Shown here: in pieces, positions 1 through 5,982 of the stretch | Position numbering within the stretch: the first letter of the stretch is position 1 | Layout: every line of letters begins with the position of its first letter | Assembly: GCA_001798565.1 (NCBI GenBank) | Contig: MGSR01000154.1 | Location: 1 to 6,525, forward strand | Length of the DNA: 6,525 bases | Direction of reading: 5' to 3' | Source: Deltaproteobacteria bacterium RIFCSPLOWO2_12_FULL_60_16 | GTDB taxonomy: Bacteria > Desulfobacterota > Binatia > UBA9968 | Program-made: the position numbers and the translations under genes | Notes under the pieces: generated by a model | What the model saw: the letters and a program-made list of their open reading frames with translations, nothing else | Databases searched by the model: none | What the model was told of the DNA's origin: nothing

Positions 1-20
1 CTGATTTCTATATCTCCCAT
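1..20 (-). CDS. pstA: Probable start of pstA (phosphate ABC transporter permease), truncated by window edge
   Basis: An ATG at 20-18 on the minus strand opens two nucleotides after the pstC stop codon and stays open to the edge, encoding M-G-D-I-E-I before the cut. A GGGAG stretch inside the last codons of pstC lies a little upstream and could serve as ribosome binding site. The call rests mainly on position: in pst operons the gene after pstC is almost always pstA, the second membrane permease subunit. Six codons give no homology information, so the identity is inferred from context only. Confidence 0.5.
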
Positions 21-22
21 CT

Positions 23-976
23 TCAGTAAATCTCCCGGAAGCGTTTGCGGAGAAGGTAACCGGCGATGTTGAAAACAAGGGTCATCACCATCAGCGTCAG
101 GCCGGCTGCGAAAATGCTCTGATAGGCGATGGTGCCGTGGGGTAGATCTCCCAGGCTGACCTGAACGATGTAGGCGGTGATCGTGGCCGCCCCCTCCATG
201 GGGTTGAGCGTAAGGTTAGGTTGCTGTCCCGCTGCGATCGCAACCACCATGGTCTCTCCGACGGCCCGGGAGAATCCCAAGACGTAAGCGGACGCAATGC
301 CGGAGAAAGCCGACGGAATGAGAACCCTCACCGCCGTCTGAAGACGCGTTGCCCCCATCGCATAAGAGCCCTCCCGAATATGAACGGGCACGGCCTTCAT
401 GGCATCCTCGCTCAAGGAGCTTACGTATGGAATGATCATAATGCCGATCACGATCCCGGCGCTCAGCATATTGAAGCCCGGTAGATTCGGCAGAAAGCTC
501 TGGAGGATCGGGGTCACGAAGAGAAAGGCGAAATAACCGAACACGACGGTGGGAACGGCGCTCAGGAGTTCCAGGATGGGTTTCAATATCTCTCTAACGC
601 GCGCGTTGGCGTACTCGCTCAAGTAAATGGCAATGACGGTGCCCAAGGGGAGCGCCACCAGCAGCGCCACACCAGATGTCACGACGGTGCCGGCCACGAG
701 CGGCATGATCCCGTAGCGCGGATTCTCGAACAGCACGGTCCACTGAGTGTCGGTGAGAAAGTCCAGAAGAGAGACGTTGGCAAAAAAGTGCCACGATTCC
801 AGGAGCAGTGTGCCGACGATTCCCAAGGTAATGGCGACCGAGGATAGCGCGCAAAGAAACATGGAAAACTCGATCAAGCGCTCTTTGACGCGCTGCCGGG
901 TCAAGCGCGACGCAAGAAAGCCAGAGATTTCTGCTTGCCCCAGGTATCCTGTTTCAGGTGGCGAAGGTACGGCCAT
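23..976 (-). CDS. pstC: Phosphate ABC transporter permease subunit PstC
   Basis: Inner-membrane permease of the PstSCAB high-affinity phosphate importer; it forms the translocation channel with PstA. The 317-aa product has a short polar N-terminus, a first hydrophobic segment at about residues 37-60, a typical ESWHFF turn (60-65), and further membrane segments near 92-119, 138-161, 170-187, 222-250 and 284-308. PstC landmarks are LELLSAVPTVVFGY (136-149), the EAA-type coupling loop EGSYAMGATRLQTAV (202-216) that contacts the PstB ATPase, and FSRAVGETM (235-243) with the Arg and Glu known to be important in PstC. I chose the ATG at 976. The frame stays open upstream to 1228, but that part overlaps pstS antisense and is low-complexity Arg/Ser-rich. 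The start has no strong Shine-Dalgarno. It lies 85 nt downstream of pstS and 2 nt upstream of the putative pstA. Confidence 0.95.
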   Translation of the reverse strand: MAVPSPPETGYLGQAEISGFLASRLTRQRVKERLIEFSMFLCALSSVAITLGIVGTLLLESWHFFANVSLLDFLTDTQWTVLFENPRYGIMPLVAGTVVTSGVALLVALPLGTVIAIYLSEYANARVREILKPILELLSAVPTVVFGYFAFLFVTPILQSFLPNLPGFNMLSAGIVIGIMIIPYVSSLSEDAMKAVPVHIREGSYAMGATRLQTAVRVLIPSAFSGIASAYVLGFSRAVGETMVVAIAAGQQPNLTLNPMEGAATITAYIVQVSLGDLPHGTIAYQSIFAAGLTLMVMTLVFNIAGYLLRKRFREIY

Positions 977-1010
977 CAGTCTTGGGTAGTTTAGAGATCC
1001 GTCACTGTGC

Positions 1011-1039
1011 CGAAGGGGCGCCCAGATGGCGCCCCTTCG
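1011..1039 (-). other. Intercistronic stem-loop between pstS and pstC
   Basis: A perfect 12-bp inverted repeat (arms 1011-1022 and 1028-1039) encloses a 5-nt loop (1023-1027). The arm read on the plus strand is CGAAGGGGCGCC. It begins 22 nt after the pstS stop, in the 85-nt gap before pstC. No T-run follows on either strand, so it does not look like a full intrinsic terminator. Hairpins in this position in pst operons are thought to protect the 3' end of pstS mRNA or partly stop transcription, so that binding protein is made in excess over permease. That role is inferred here. Confidence 0.7.
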
Positions 1040-1061
1040 AGCTATTCGATCCAATAGGTTC

Positions 1062-2045
1062 CTAGAACTTGGCCTCGCGCTTGAGAAGGTCTTCGATGCG
1101 AACGCCGACCTCCGGCTTGCCTGCGAAGACAGTCCCGACTTTCCCTTTTTGGAAGTGACTGAGACCCAGGCTGTAGGCCTGCGCCGGAAGCGAGACGTAT
1201 TTGACCTGCTGGACCAGCTTGGGCGCATTCTTGAGGTAAAATTCCACGAACTCTTTTATCTCAGGCTTGCCTGCGGATTTCTTGCTTATGTAGATGAAGA
1301 TAGGCCGCGACAAAGGCTGGTAGCTTCCGTCTTCGACGCTCTTTGCCGAGGGCAAGACCGCTCTCTTGCCGTCGTCAATAGCTGCAGCCTTGAGGGTCTT
1401 GGTATTCTCCGCGTAGTAGGCGAAGCCGAAGTAACCGAGGGCATTCCTGTCAGTCGCGACTCCCTGGACAAGCACGTTATCGTCTTCGCTGGCCGTAAAA
1501 TCGCCGCGGCTGGATTTGGCCTTGCCCACGATGGCCTCGGTAAAATACTCGAACGTTCCAGAGTCCGCCCCGGGTCCGAAAAGCTTGAGCGGGGCGTTCG
1601 GCCAGTTGGGACGAACCTGATTCCAGTTGGTGATTTTGCCCTGAGCAGCGGGCTCCCACATCCTCTTGAGGTCTGCCACGGTCAAAGTGGAGACCCAGTC
1701 GTTCTTGGGGTTGATGACCACGGTGAGGGCATCGAAGGCGACCGGCAGTTCGATGTACTGAATGCCTGCTTCCTTGCAGGCGGCGATTTCCTTGGAAGTG
1801 ATGGGTCTGGAAGCATCGCTGATATCGGTCTCGCCACGGCAGAACTTCTTGAAGCCCCCGCCGGTGCCGGAGATCCCTACGGTGACTTTCACCTTGCCCC
1901 TTTTTGCCTTCTGGAACTCCTCGGCCACCGCTTCGGTTATTGGAAAAACCGTGCTGGAGCCGTCGATCTTGACGACCTGGGCGTGGGCCAAGGTGGCCGC
2001 AGCCAGAAAGATTACAAGCGCTGATACAAACGCGTTTTTACCCAT
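1062..2045 (-). CDS. pstS: Phosphate ABC transporter substrate-binding protein PstS
   Basis: Periplasmic phosphate-binding protein that delivers phosphate to PstC/PstA. The 327-aa product begins with a Sec signal peptide (MGKN, hydrophobic core about 5-18, likely cleavage after AHA at 22). The mature protein starts QVVKIDGSSTVFP (23-35), the first phosphate-binding segment with Ser/Thr at 30-32. Further family signatures are the GISGTGGGFKKFC loop (57-69), GETDISDASRPI (71-82) and GPGADSGTFEYFTE (157-170), whose Ser/Gly/Thr residues usually ligate phosphate. Length is normal for the PstS family of about 320-350 aa. The chosen ATG at 2045 has a strong GGGAGGAA ribosome site; an in-frame TTG at 2060 lies upstream of that site and would be translated through it, so it is rejected. 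First gene of the pst operon, preceded by a Pho-box-like array. Confidence 0.96.
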   Translation of the reverse strand: MGKNAFVSALVIFLAAATLAHAQVVKIDGSSTVFPITEAVAEEFQKAKRGKVKVTVGISGTGGGFKKFCRGETDISDASRPITSKEIAACKEAGIQYIELPVAFDALTVVINPKNDWVSTLTVADLKRMWEPAAQGKITNWNQVRPNWPNAPLKLFGPGADSGTFEYFTEAIVGKAKSSRGDFTASEDDNVLVQGVATDRNALGYFGFAYYAENTKTLKAAAIDDGKRAVLPSAKSVEDGSYQPLSRPIFIYISKKSAGKPEIKEFVEFYLKNAPKLVQQVKYVSLPAQAYSLGLSHFQKGKVGTVFAGKPEVGVRIEDLLKREAKF

Positions 2046-2050
2046 GTGAT

Positions 2051-2058
2051 TTCCTCCC
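2051..2058 (-). promoter_or_regulatory. Ribosome binding site of pstS
   Basis: The minus strand reads GGGAGGAA, then ATCAC (2050-2046), then ATG (2045-2043). This strong Shine-Dalgarno at normal spacing decides the pstS start in favour of the ATG over the TTG at 2060. Confidence 0.85.
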
Positions 2059-2077
2059 AATTAACTAACGCCAAATT

Positions 2078-2117
2078 GTTACGGGCACGTTACCAGACCG
2101 TGAATTCTCCGTTACGG
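2078..2117 (-). promoter_or_regulatory. Pho-box-like array: four 7-bp units in 11-bp register upstream of pstS
   Basis: Read in the pstS sense, the segment is CCGTAAC, 4 nt, AATTCAC, 4 nt, TGGTAAC, 4 nt, CCGTAAC. The units occupy 2117-2111, 2106-2100, 2095-2089 and 2084-2078, so each begins exactly 11 bp after the last. Three end in GTAAC, and the second (AATTCAC) is degenerate. PhoB/PhoP boxes are 7-bp direct repeats with 4-bp spacers (E. coli consensus CTGTCAT), and GTAAC resembles the GTCAC core. The array ends 32 nt before the pstS start codon. The -10 is uncertain: AACAAT at 2080-2075 or GTTAAT at 2065-2060 are candidates, each matching TATAAT at four of six positions. Binding by a PhoB-type response regulator under phosphate starvation is inferred from geometry and gene context. 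Confidence 0.65.
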
Positions 2118-2323
2118 TCCTCGGCAGCGAGACTTCATAGGTTTGCCTTGACGCCGGATCCGCGCCGGCTGTTACCCTCCTGCGGCAACAATTAGCGCTT
2201 GAAGCTGACGGTGGAATGACGGGACGGTTAAGACTTGATGAAAATAGAGCGAGGCGGCTCTCTTTATATCCCCGGCAAGATCTGTTAGGGCTTTTCGGAG
2301 TATTTTTCGCGGGCCAAACCGCC
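2118..2323. other. Rest of divergent intergenic region between pstS and the MFS gene
   Basis: This stretch must hold the promoter for the plus-strand transporter, yet I find no convincing -35/-10 pair. TTGACG at 2148-2153 is a good -35, but at 17 bp it is followed by GTTACC, which is a poor -10. A T-rich TTTATAT near 2270 lacks a partner -35. A further GTTAC at 2171-2175 is not in 11-bp phase with the Pho-box array. No RNA gene or small coding region is evident. Confidence 0.4.
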
Positions 2324-3565
2324 ATGAAGCTCAATTTCTGGACACTCCTGGGCGCGGAGCGGCTGCCGACGGAATCCCGGCGCAAGCTTGGGACCGTGGC
2401 CTTGCTCTACTTCATCCAGGGGAGCCCGCCGGCGATTCTGTGGGAGGTCCTGCCGGTCTACTTTCGTATTCATGGAGTTTCGCTCAGGGCGATCGGCGGC
2501 TTGCGCCTGCTCGAGCTGCCTTATTCGCTCAAAGTCCTCTGGTCCCCACTGGTGCACCGCTACGGCGATCGGCGGATCTGGGTTGCGGCCTGCATGCTGG
2601 CGGTCGCGCTGGTGGTCGGCCTTTTGCCTTTTATCGATGTCGGCCATCCGGGATGGATCGTTGTCTTCCTCCTCCTGGCGCTGACGACGCTCTCGGCGAC
2701 GCAGGACATCGCGATCGACTCTTACAGCGTCGGACTGATCAGCCGGGAGGAGGAGGGGGCGGCGAACGGGGTGCGCGCCTCGGCCTATCGCGTGGCGCTG
2801 GTGCTGGTCGGCGGCGGCATGGTCTTTCTCGCCGCCGTACTGCAGTTGACCTTGCTTTATCTGCTTGCGGCGGTCATCTTCGCTCTCCTGGCCCTTGCGG
2901 TTTTCTTTGTGCCCCGACTCGATCTGCCCGGGCAGGCGCGCGAGCAATGGCTCGCCGGCTTTGTCGGCTGGATCGGGAACTGGAATGCCGTCCCGCTGGT
3001 GTTATTCGTGCTTTTTTACAAACTGGGGGAGTTCGCCATCGGCCCGATGGTCAAGCCGTTCTGGGTGGATCAGGGCAGATCGGTCTTCGAGATCGGGCTG
3101 GTCCCGACCACCTTCGGTATCATACTGAGCCTCGCCGGGGCTCTCGCCGGCGGCGCCTTCGTCTCGCGCTACGGGACTTTCCGCGGCGTCTGGGTGCTCG
3201 GCCTGCTGCAGGCGGTTTCCAATCTCGGCTATGCCCTGGTGGCCTGGCTTTCCCTGGGTCGCTTCGGCCTGTACGGCGCTTCGATCTTCGAGTCTTTCAG
3301 CGGCGGCTTGGGGACGGCGGCCTTTCTCGCCTTTCTGATGAATGTCTGCGACAAGGAGCACGCGACGATCCAGTACGCCTTTCTATCCTCGGTCTTTTCG
3401 CTGGCGGGACGATTGGTGGGCGGGGTGAGCGGTGTGGGCGCGGAACGGCTCGGTTACGGAAATTATTTCGCCTTCACCTTTTTACTGTCCCTGCCCGCTT
3501 ATGCGCTGCTCCCGTGGGTGAGGAAGTGGGTCCACGAAGGCTCGAAGATAGAGGATAGTGGATAG
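2324..3565 (+). CDS. Major facilitator superfamily transporter, AmpG / acetyl-CoA transporter-like
   Basis: A 413-aa integral membrane protein rich in Leu, Val, Ala and Gly with roughly 12 hydrophobic segments, so an inner-membrane secondary transporter. The N-terminal part LGTVALLYFIQGSPP (22-36), GVSLRAIGGLRLLELPYSLK (51-70) and WSPLVHRYGDRR (73-84) follows the pattern of AmpG muropeptide permeases and their acetyl-CoA transporter relatives. So does SATQDIAIDSY (124-134), with the acidic pair in a membrane segment, and the EEEGAANGVRASAYR loop (142-156). AmpG itself imports GlcNAc-anhydromuropeptides in cell-wall recycling; the substrate here cannot be read from sequence. I chose the ATG at 2324: the frame is open from 2216, but the extra 36 residues are polar, Arg-rich and not transporter-like. 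There is no strong Shine-Dalgarno at either start. The gene is divergent from pstS and convergent with senB, 13 nt between stops. Confidence 0.85.
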   Translation: MKLNFWTLLGAERLPTESRRKLGTVALLYFIQGSPPAILWEVLPVYFRIHGVSLRAIGGLRLLELPYSLKVLWSPLVHRYGDRRIWVAACMLAVALVVGLLPFIDVGHPGWIVVFLLLALTTLSATQDIAIDSYSVGLISREEEGAANGVRASAYRVALVLVGGGMVFLAAVLQLTLLYLLAAVIFALLALAVFFVPRLDLPGQAREQWLAGFVGWIGNWNAVPLVLFVLFYKLGEFAIGPMVKPFWVDQGRSVFEIGLVPTTFGIILSLAGALAGGAFVSRYGTFRGVWVLGLLQAVSNLGYALVAWLSLGRFGLYGASIFESFSGGLGTAAFLAFLMNVCDKEHATIQYAFLSSVFSLAGRLVGGVSGVGAERLGYGNYFAFTFLLSLPAYALLPWVRKWVHEGSKIEDSG

Positions 3566-3580
3566 AGATCCGCTATCCTC
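3551..3580. terminator. Hairpin in the convergent gap between the MFS gene and senB (possible bidirectional terminator)
   Basis: Arms 3551-3563 and 3568-3580 (GAGGATAGTGGAT against ATCCGCTATCCTC) pair over 13 positions around a 4-nt loop, AGAG. One position (3559/3572) is a U-G wobble in plus-strand RNA and an A-C mismatch in minus-strand RNA. The left arm is formed by the last codons and part of the stop codon of the transporter, and the right arm reaches into the senB stop codon. Downstream on plus a weak T-rich stretch (ATTTCTTG) follows about 10 nt later; there is no T-run on minus. A terminator role for both genes is likely from position, but it lacks a classic U-tract. Confidence 0.6.
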
Positions 3581-4535
3581 AGTTCCCGATTTCTTGTAGC
3601 AGGCGTCTCCACGCAGCGCGCTCGCTTTTGGGGTCGACCAGAGGCCGCAGGCGGGCGCAATGGGCTTTCAGGCTACGATAAAAGCGCGGGTCGGATTCCG
3701 CCCGTCGCAGGAGGCGGGCCAGGGCGCGGGTTTTTCCCGCGGGGAAATAACCGGGGTAGTTTTTCCCCAAAGTGCCGATGAGTCCGGGGATTCGAGAAGC
3801 AACGACAGGCACGGAGGAGGCGATCGCCTCAGACAGGGCGTTGGAGCTTCCTTCCATGCGCGAGGTCACCGAGAGCAGGTGGGAGCCGGCCAAGACCTGC
3901 CGTGTCTTCCAGTGAGGCAGTTCTCCCAGCCAATGAAAGCGGGGGTTGCGCGCGGCCTCGGCGCGCAGCCGCTTATTCATTTCACCGGTCAGCGGGCGGC
4001 CTATGTGCAGGACTTGCACGCGCGACGATGCCGGCAGTTGTCTGGCCGCCATCGCCGTGCGCAGCGGATCCTTTTCGGGACGCAGGTGGGAGATGACGCA
4101 GACCTTGAAGAGAGCGCCGGCCGCCGGGGAGCCTCGCCCGTCGACCTGCGCCGCCGACTGATAGATGACGCGGGTTTTTGCGCGCAGCCGCCGCGGCAGC
4201 TCCTCGACGCCCATCGATTGCAGAACGATGAGCCGGGTGGCGAGCTCGAGCGACTCGCGCGCGTCGGAGTCTATCCGTATGTCGCGGTAAAGGTCGGTCC
4301 CGGTCAGGACGACGATAAGGGGCTGGCGCGGATGCGCCTCTTTAAAGCGGCGGATCGATTGGAAGCTGCGTCGGGCGTGCAGGGCGATCATCAGGTCGCA
4401 GCTCCCGCCGCCATAAGCCTTTTCCATGAAGACCTTATGTCCCATCTGTCTCAAAAGGCGCGCCCAGCGCAGGGCGGTGATGCCGTTTCCGTTTCTGGCG
4501 CCGGCCAAGGCCGGGGTGATCAATTCGATTATCAT
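3579..4535 (-). CDS. senB: SenB-like selenosugar synthase (GT-B glycosyltransferase)
   Basis: By family, SenB couples selenophosphate to a UDP-sugar such as UDP-GlcNAc, giving a 1-seleno-sugar that donates selenium in selenoneine biosynthesis; it acts in the cytoplasm. The 318-aa product begins with ITPALAGARNGNGITALRWA (6-25), a nucleotide-sugar enzyme N-terminus, then DLMIALHARRS (47-57) and VVLTGTDLYRDI (75-86), all typical of this compact family. The C-terminal half has SHLRPEKDP (149-157) and the GT-B donor motif EX7E at E228/E236 in SRMEGSSNALSEAI (225-238), then VVASRIPGLIGTLG (244-257) and GYFP (262-265). The length matches SenB, which is shorter than usual GT4 enzymes. It starts 6 nt after the senA stop with no strong ribosome site, so translational coupling is likely. 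Alternative: an uncharacterised GT4 enzyme using another acceptor; the senA neighbour makes that unlikely. Confidence 0.88.
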   Translation of the reverse strand: MIIELITPALAGARNGNGITALRWARLLRQMGHKVFMEKAYGGGSCDLMIALHARRSFQSIRRFKEAHPRQPLIVVLTGTDLYRDIRIDSDARESLELATRLIVLQSMGVEELPRRLRAKTRVIYQSAAQVDGRGSPAAGALFKVCVISHLRPEKDPLRTAMAARQLPASSRVQVLHIGRPLTGEMNKRLRAEAARNPRFHWLGELPHWKTRQVLAGSHLLSVTSRMEGSSNALSEAIASSVPVVASRIPGLIGTLGKNYPGYFPAGKTRALARLLRRAESDPRFYRSLKAHCARLRPLVDPKSERAAWRRLLQEIGN

Positions 4536-4541
4536 GAGATG

Positions 4542-5933
4542 CTATTTTGCGCAGGTGCGAAATCCTGCCCACACGTCGCGTCTGTCCGGGGTGTAGAAGT
4601 TGCGCCAGGTATTGCGAATGAGCCGCGAGCGCGTGGCCCAGCAGCCGCCGCGCAGGACCTTGTGCGTCCCGAACCACGGCTGGGAGTATTCTTTATAAGG
4701 ATCGGCGACGAAGCCGGGGTAAGGCCTGAAGTCACTGGCGGTCCACTCCCAGACGTTGCCGATCATCTGGCGGCAGCCAAAGGCGCTGTCGCCGGCGGGC
4801 AGGGCGCCGACCTCCAAGCAGCCCGTGAAGCAGCAGTCGAGGTTGACCCTCTCTGCGGTGGGCGGCTCATCGCCCCATGGAAAGAGCCGTTTGCGCTGAC
4901 CGATCCCCCGGCCGCCGGCGTCCGGCTCGCAAGAGGCCGCCATCTCCCATTCCGCCTCTGTCGGCAGCCGCCGCCCGGCCCAGTTTGAGTAGGCCTCGGC
5001 CTCGTACCAGTTCACGTGGAGAACGGGCAGATGCTCCCCAAGCGCCACCAGGGCGTCGAACACGCGCTGGCACCAGCGGCCATGGAGGCCGCGCTGCCAA
5101 TAGACCGGATGTTCGATGTTTCGTGGCGAGGAGTTCGGCCTGTGTTCCTGATTTGTGTTGAAAAACTTCGCGAACGACGCCTCGAGCGCGGGCGAGCCGC
5201 CGGACTGGAGCCAGCGCCATCCCGCTTCGCTCCAGAACTCCGCTCTTCGATACCCGCCGTCGTCGACGAAAGCGGCGAACTCCGCGTTGGTAACGGGCGC
5301 GCGGGCGATGCGGAAAGGCTTTACTTGAACCACATGCGACCATTTCTCGTTGTCGAAGACAAAGGGGAAGTCGGGCGTCGCCCCTAGCGGGAAGCTCCCG
5401 CCCGGGATCTTGGCATCACCGGCCAGGGGTCCGCCTTCCATATCAGGATTAACGCCGGACGGAATGCTCCAGCGCGGCGGCGGGTATCCCAAAGTCTGCC
5501 GCGTGTAGGCGATTGCCTCGTCGTGCATGTCTTCATGAAAGATCACGAGCCATGGAAAATAGGCGGTCTCTTTGTCGGGTTTCCTGCTGATCAGGAATTC
5601 GACCCCCTGATTCAGGATAGTCTGCATGTAGTCCAGGGTTTTTTCTCTGGAAAGGAGAGAGAGATCCCAGCGGGTGTCGTGCGCGACCTCGGTGGAATTG
5701 TACAGGGCGTCCCCGCCCTCGAGCAGGGGCCCGCGCTTGCCCAGATGGCGCAGGAGCCAGAATTCCTGGGTCCACGCCACGTGGCCGATCTCCCAGAGCG
5801 GCGGATTTACGATCGGCAGCCGCGGACCGATCATCTGCTCGTCGCTCAGGTCGGCGACCAGCGCAAGCGTCCTGGCGCGCGCGTCCCGGAGGAGCTCGGC
5901 GAGCTGAGAAGAAGTAAATTCTCCGGCATCCAT
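4542..5933 (-). CDS. senA: SenA-like selenoneine synthase (EgtB-family nonheme iron enzyme)
   Basis: By family, SenA is a cytoplasmic iron- and O2-dependent enzyme that forms the C-Se bond between hercynine and the SenB selenosugar, on the way to selenoneine, the selenium analogue of ergothioneine. The 463-aa product has an N-terminal DinB_2-type helical domain (about 8-150) carrying the three-His iron site: H51 in WEIGHVAW, and H133 and H137 in FHEDMHDEA. This is the same spacing as in EgtB. A C-terminal FGE-sulfatase/C-type-lectin-like domain (about 175-462) shows IPGGSFPLGA, VNWYEAEAYSNWAGRRLPTE (307-326), FPWGDE (351-356), GNVWEWTASDF (392-402), VLRGGCWATRSRLIRNTWR (426-444) and AGFRTC at the end. 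The ATG at 5933 has a good AAAGGTGA ribosome site. Ergothioneine EgtB is the main alternative, but the adjoining senB-type gene and the HEDMH/YTRQTLGY signature favour SenA. No catalytic residue that I can recognise is missing. Confidence 0.87.
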   Translation of the reverse strand: MDAGEFTSSQLAELLRDARARTLALVADLSDEQMIGPRLPIVNPPLWEIGHVAWTQEFWLLRHLGKRGPLLEGGDALYNSTEVAHDTRWDLSLLSREKTLDYMQTILNQGVEFLISRKPDKETAYFPWLVIFHEDMHDEAIAYTRQTLGYPPPRWSIPSGVNPDMEGGPLAGDAKIPGGSFPLGATPDFPFVFDNEKWSHVVQVKPFRIARAPVTNAEFAAFVDDGGYRRAEFWSEAGWRWLQSGGSPALEASFAKFFNTNQEHRPNSSPRNIEHPVYWQRGLHGRWCQRVFDALVALGEHLPVLHVNWYEAEAYSNWAGRRLPTEAEWEMAASCEPDAGGRGIGQRKRLFPWGDEPPTAERVNLDCCFTGCLEVGALPAGDSAFGCRQMIGNVWEWTASDFRPYPGFVADPYKEYSQPWFGTHKVLRGGCWATRSRLIRNTWRNFYTPDRRDVWAGFRTCAK

Positions 5934-5937
5934 GAAA

Positions 5938-5945
5938 TCACCTTT
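5938..5945 (-). promoter_or_regulatory. Ribosome binding site of senA
   Basis: The minus strand reads AAAGGTGA, then TTTC, then ATG (5933-5931). The AGG core is 7 nt from the start codon, which supports this start for senA. Confidence 0.75.
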
Positions 5946-5953
5946 GAGATTAT

Positions 5954-5982
5954 TTTTTACTCTACTCGGAGTTCGGTATCAA
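5954..5982 (-). promoter_or_regulatory. Candidate sigma-70-type promoter of senAB
   Basis: On the minus strand, TTGATA (5982-5977, 5 of 6 to the -35 consensus) and TAAAAA (5959-5954, 4 of 6 to the -10) are separated by exactly 17 bp. Transcription would start near 5947, giving a very short leader that begins around the ribosome binding site. No selenium- or redox-specific operator was recognised. It is the only good promoter-like pair seen upstream of senA. Confidence 0.45.

Noticed and set aside
977..1228. N-terminal extension of pstC (84 extra residues in the same open frame)
   Set aside because: It overlaps pstS antisense and is Ser/Arg-rich without PstC similarity; the ATG at 976 gives a normal-length PstC.
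1026..2024. Long plus-strand open frame of 332 codons opposite pstS
   Set aside because: It mirrors a clear PstS gene on the other strand, and its translation shows no recognisable domain; typical GC-rich antisense shadow.
2046..2060. TTG start at 2060 for pstS, adding five residues
   Set aside because: It lies upstream of the strong GGGAGGAA ribosome site, which points to the ATG at 2045.
2171..2175. A further GTTAC as an additional Pho-box unit
   Set aside because: It is 60 bp from the nearest array unit, not a multiple of 11, and no phased neighbours accompany it.
2216..2323. 36-residue N-terminal extension of the MFS protein
   Set aside because: Arg-rich and polar with no family similarity; AmpG-like proteins start just before the first membrane segment.
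2440..3558. Second plus-strand open frame of 372 codons within the MFS gene
   Set aside because: Arg/Gly-rich, without membrane segments or motifs; an out-of-frame shadow of the transporter.
3660..4988. 442-codon plus-strand open frame opposite senB and the end of senA
   Set aside because: Antisense to two well-supported genes, with no domain pattern.
4542..5933. Annotation as ergothioneine EgtB or ovothiol OvoA
   Set aside because: No egtD, egtC or egtE nearby, no methyltransferase domain as in OvoA, and an adjoining SenB-type glycosyltransferase. EgtB remains the main alternative.
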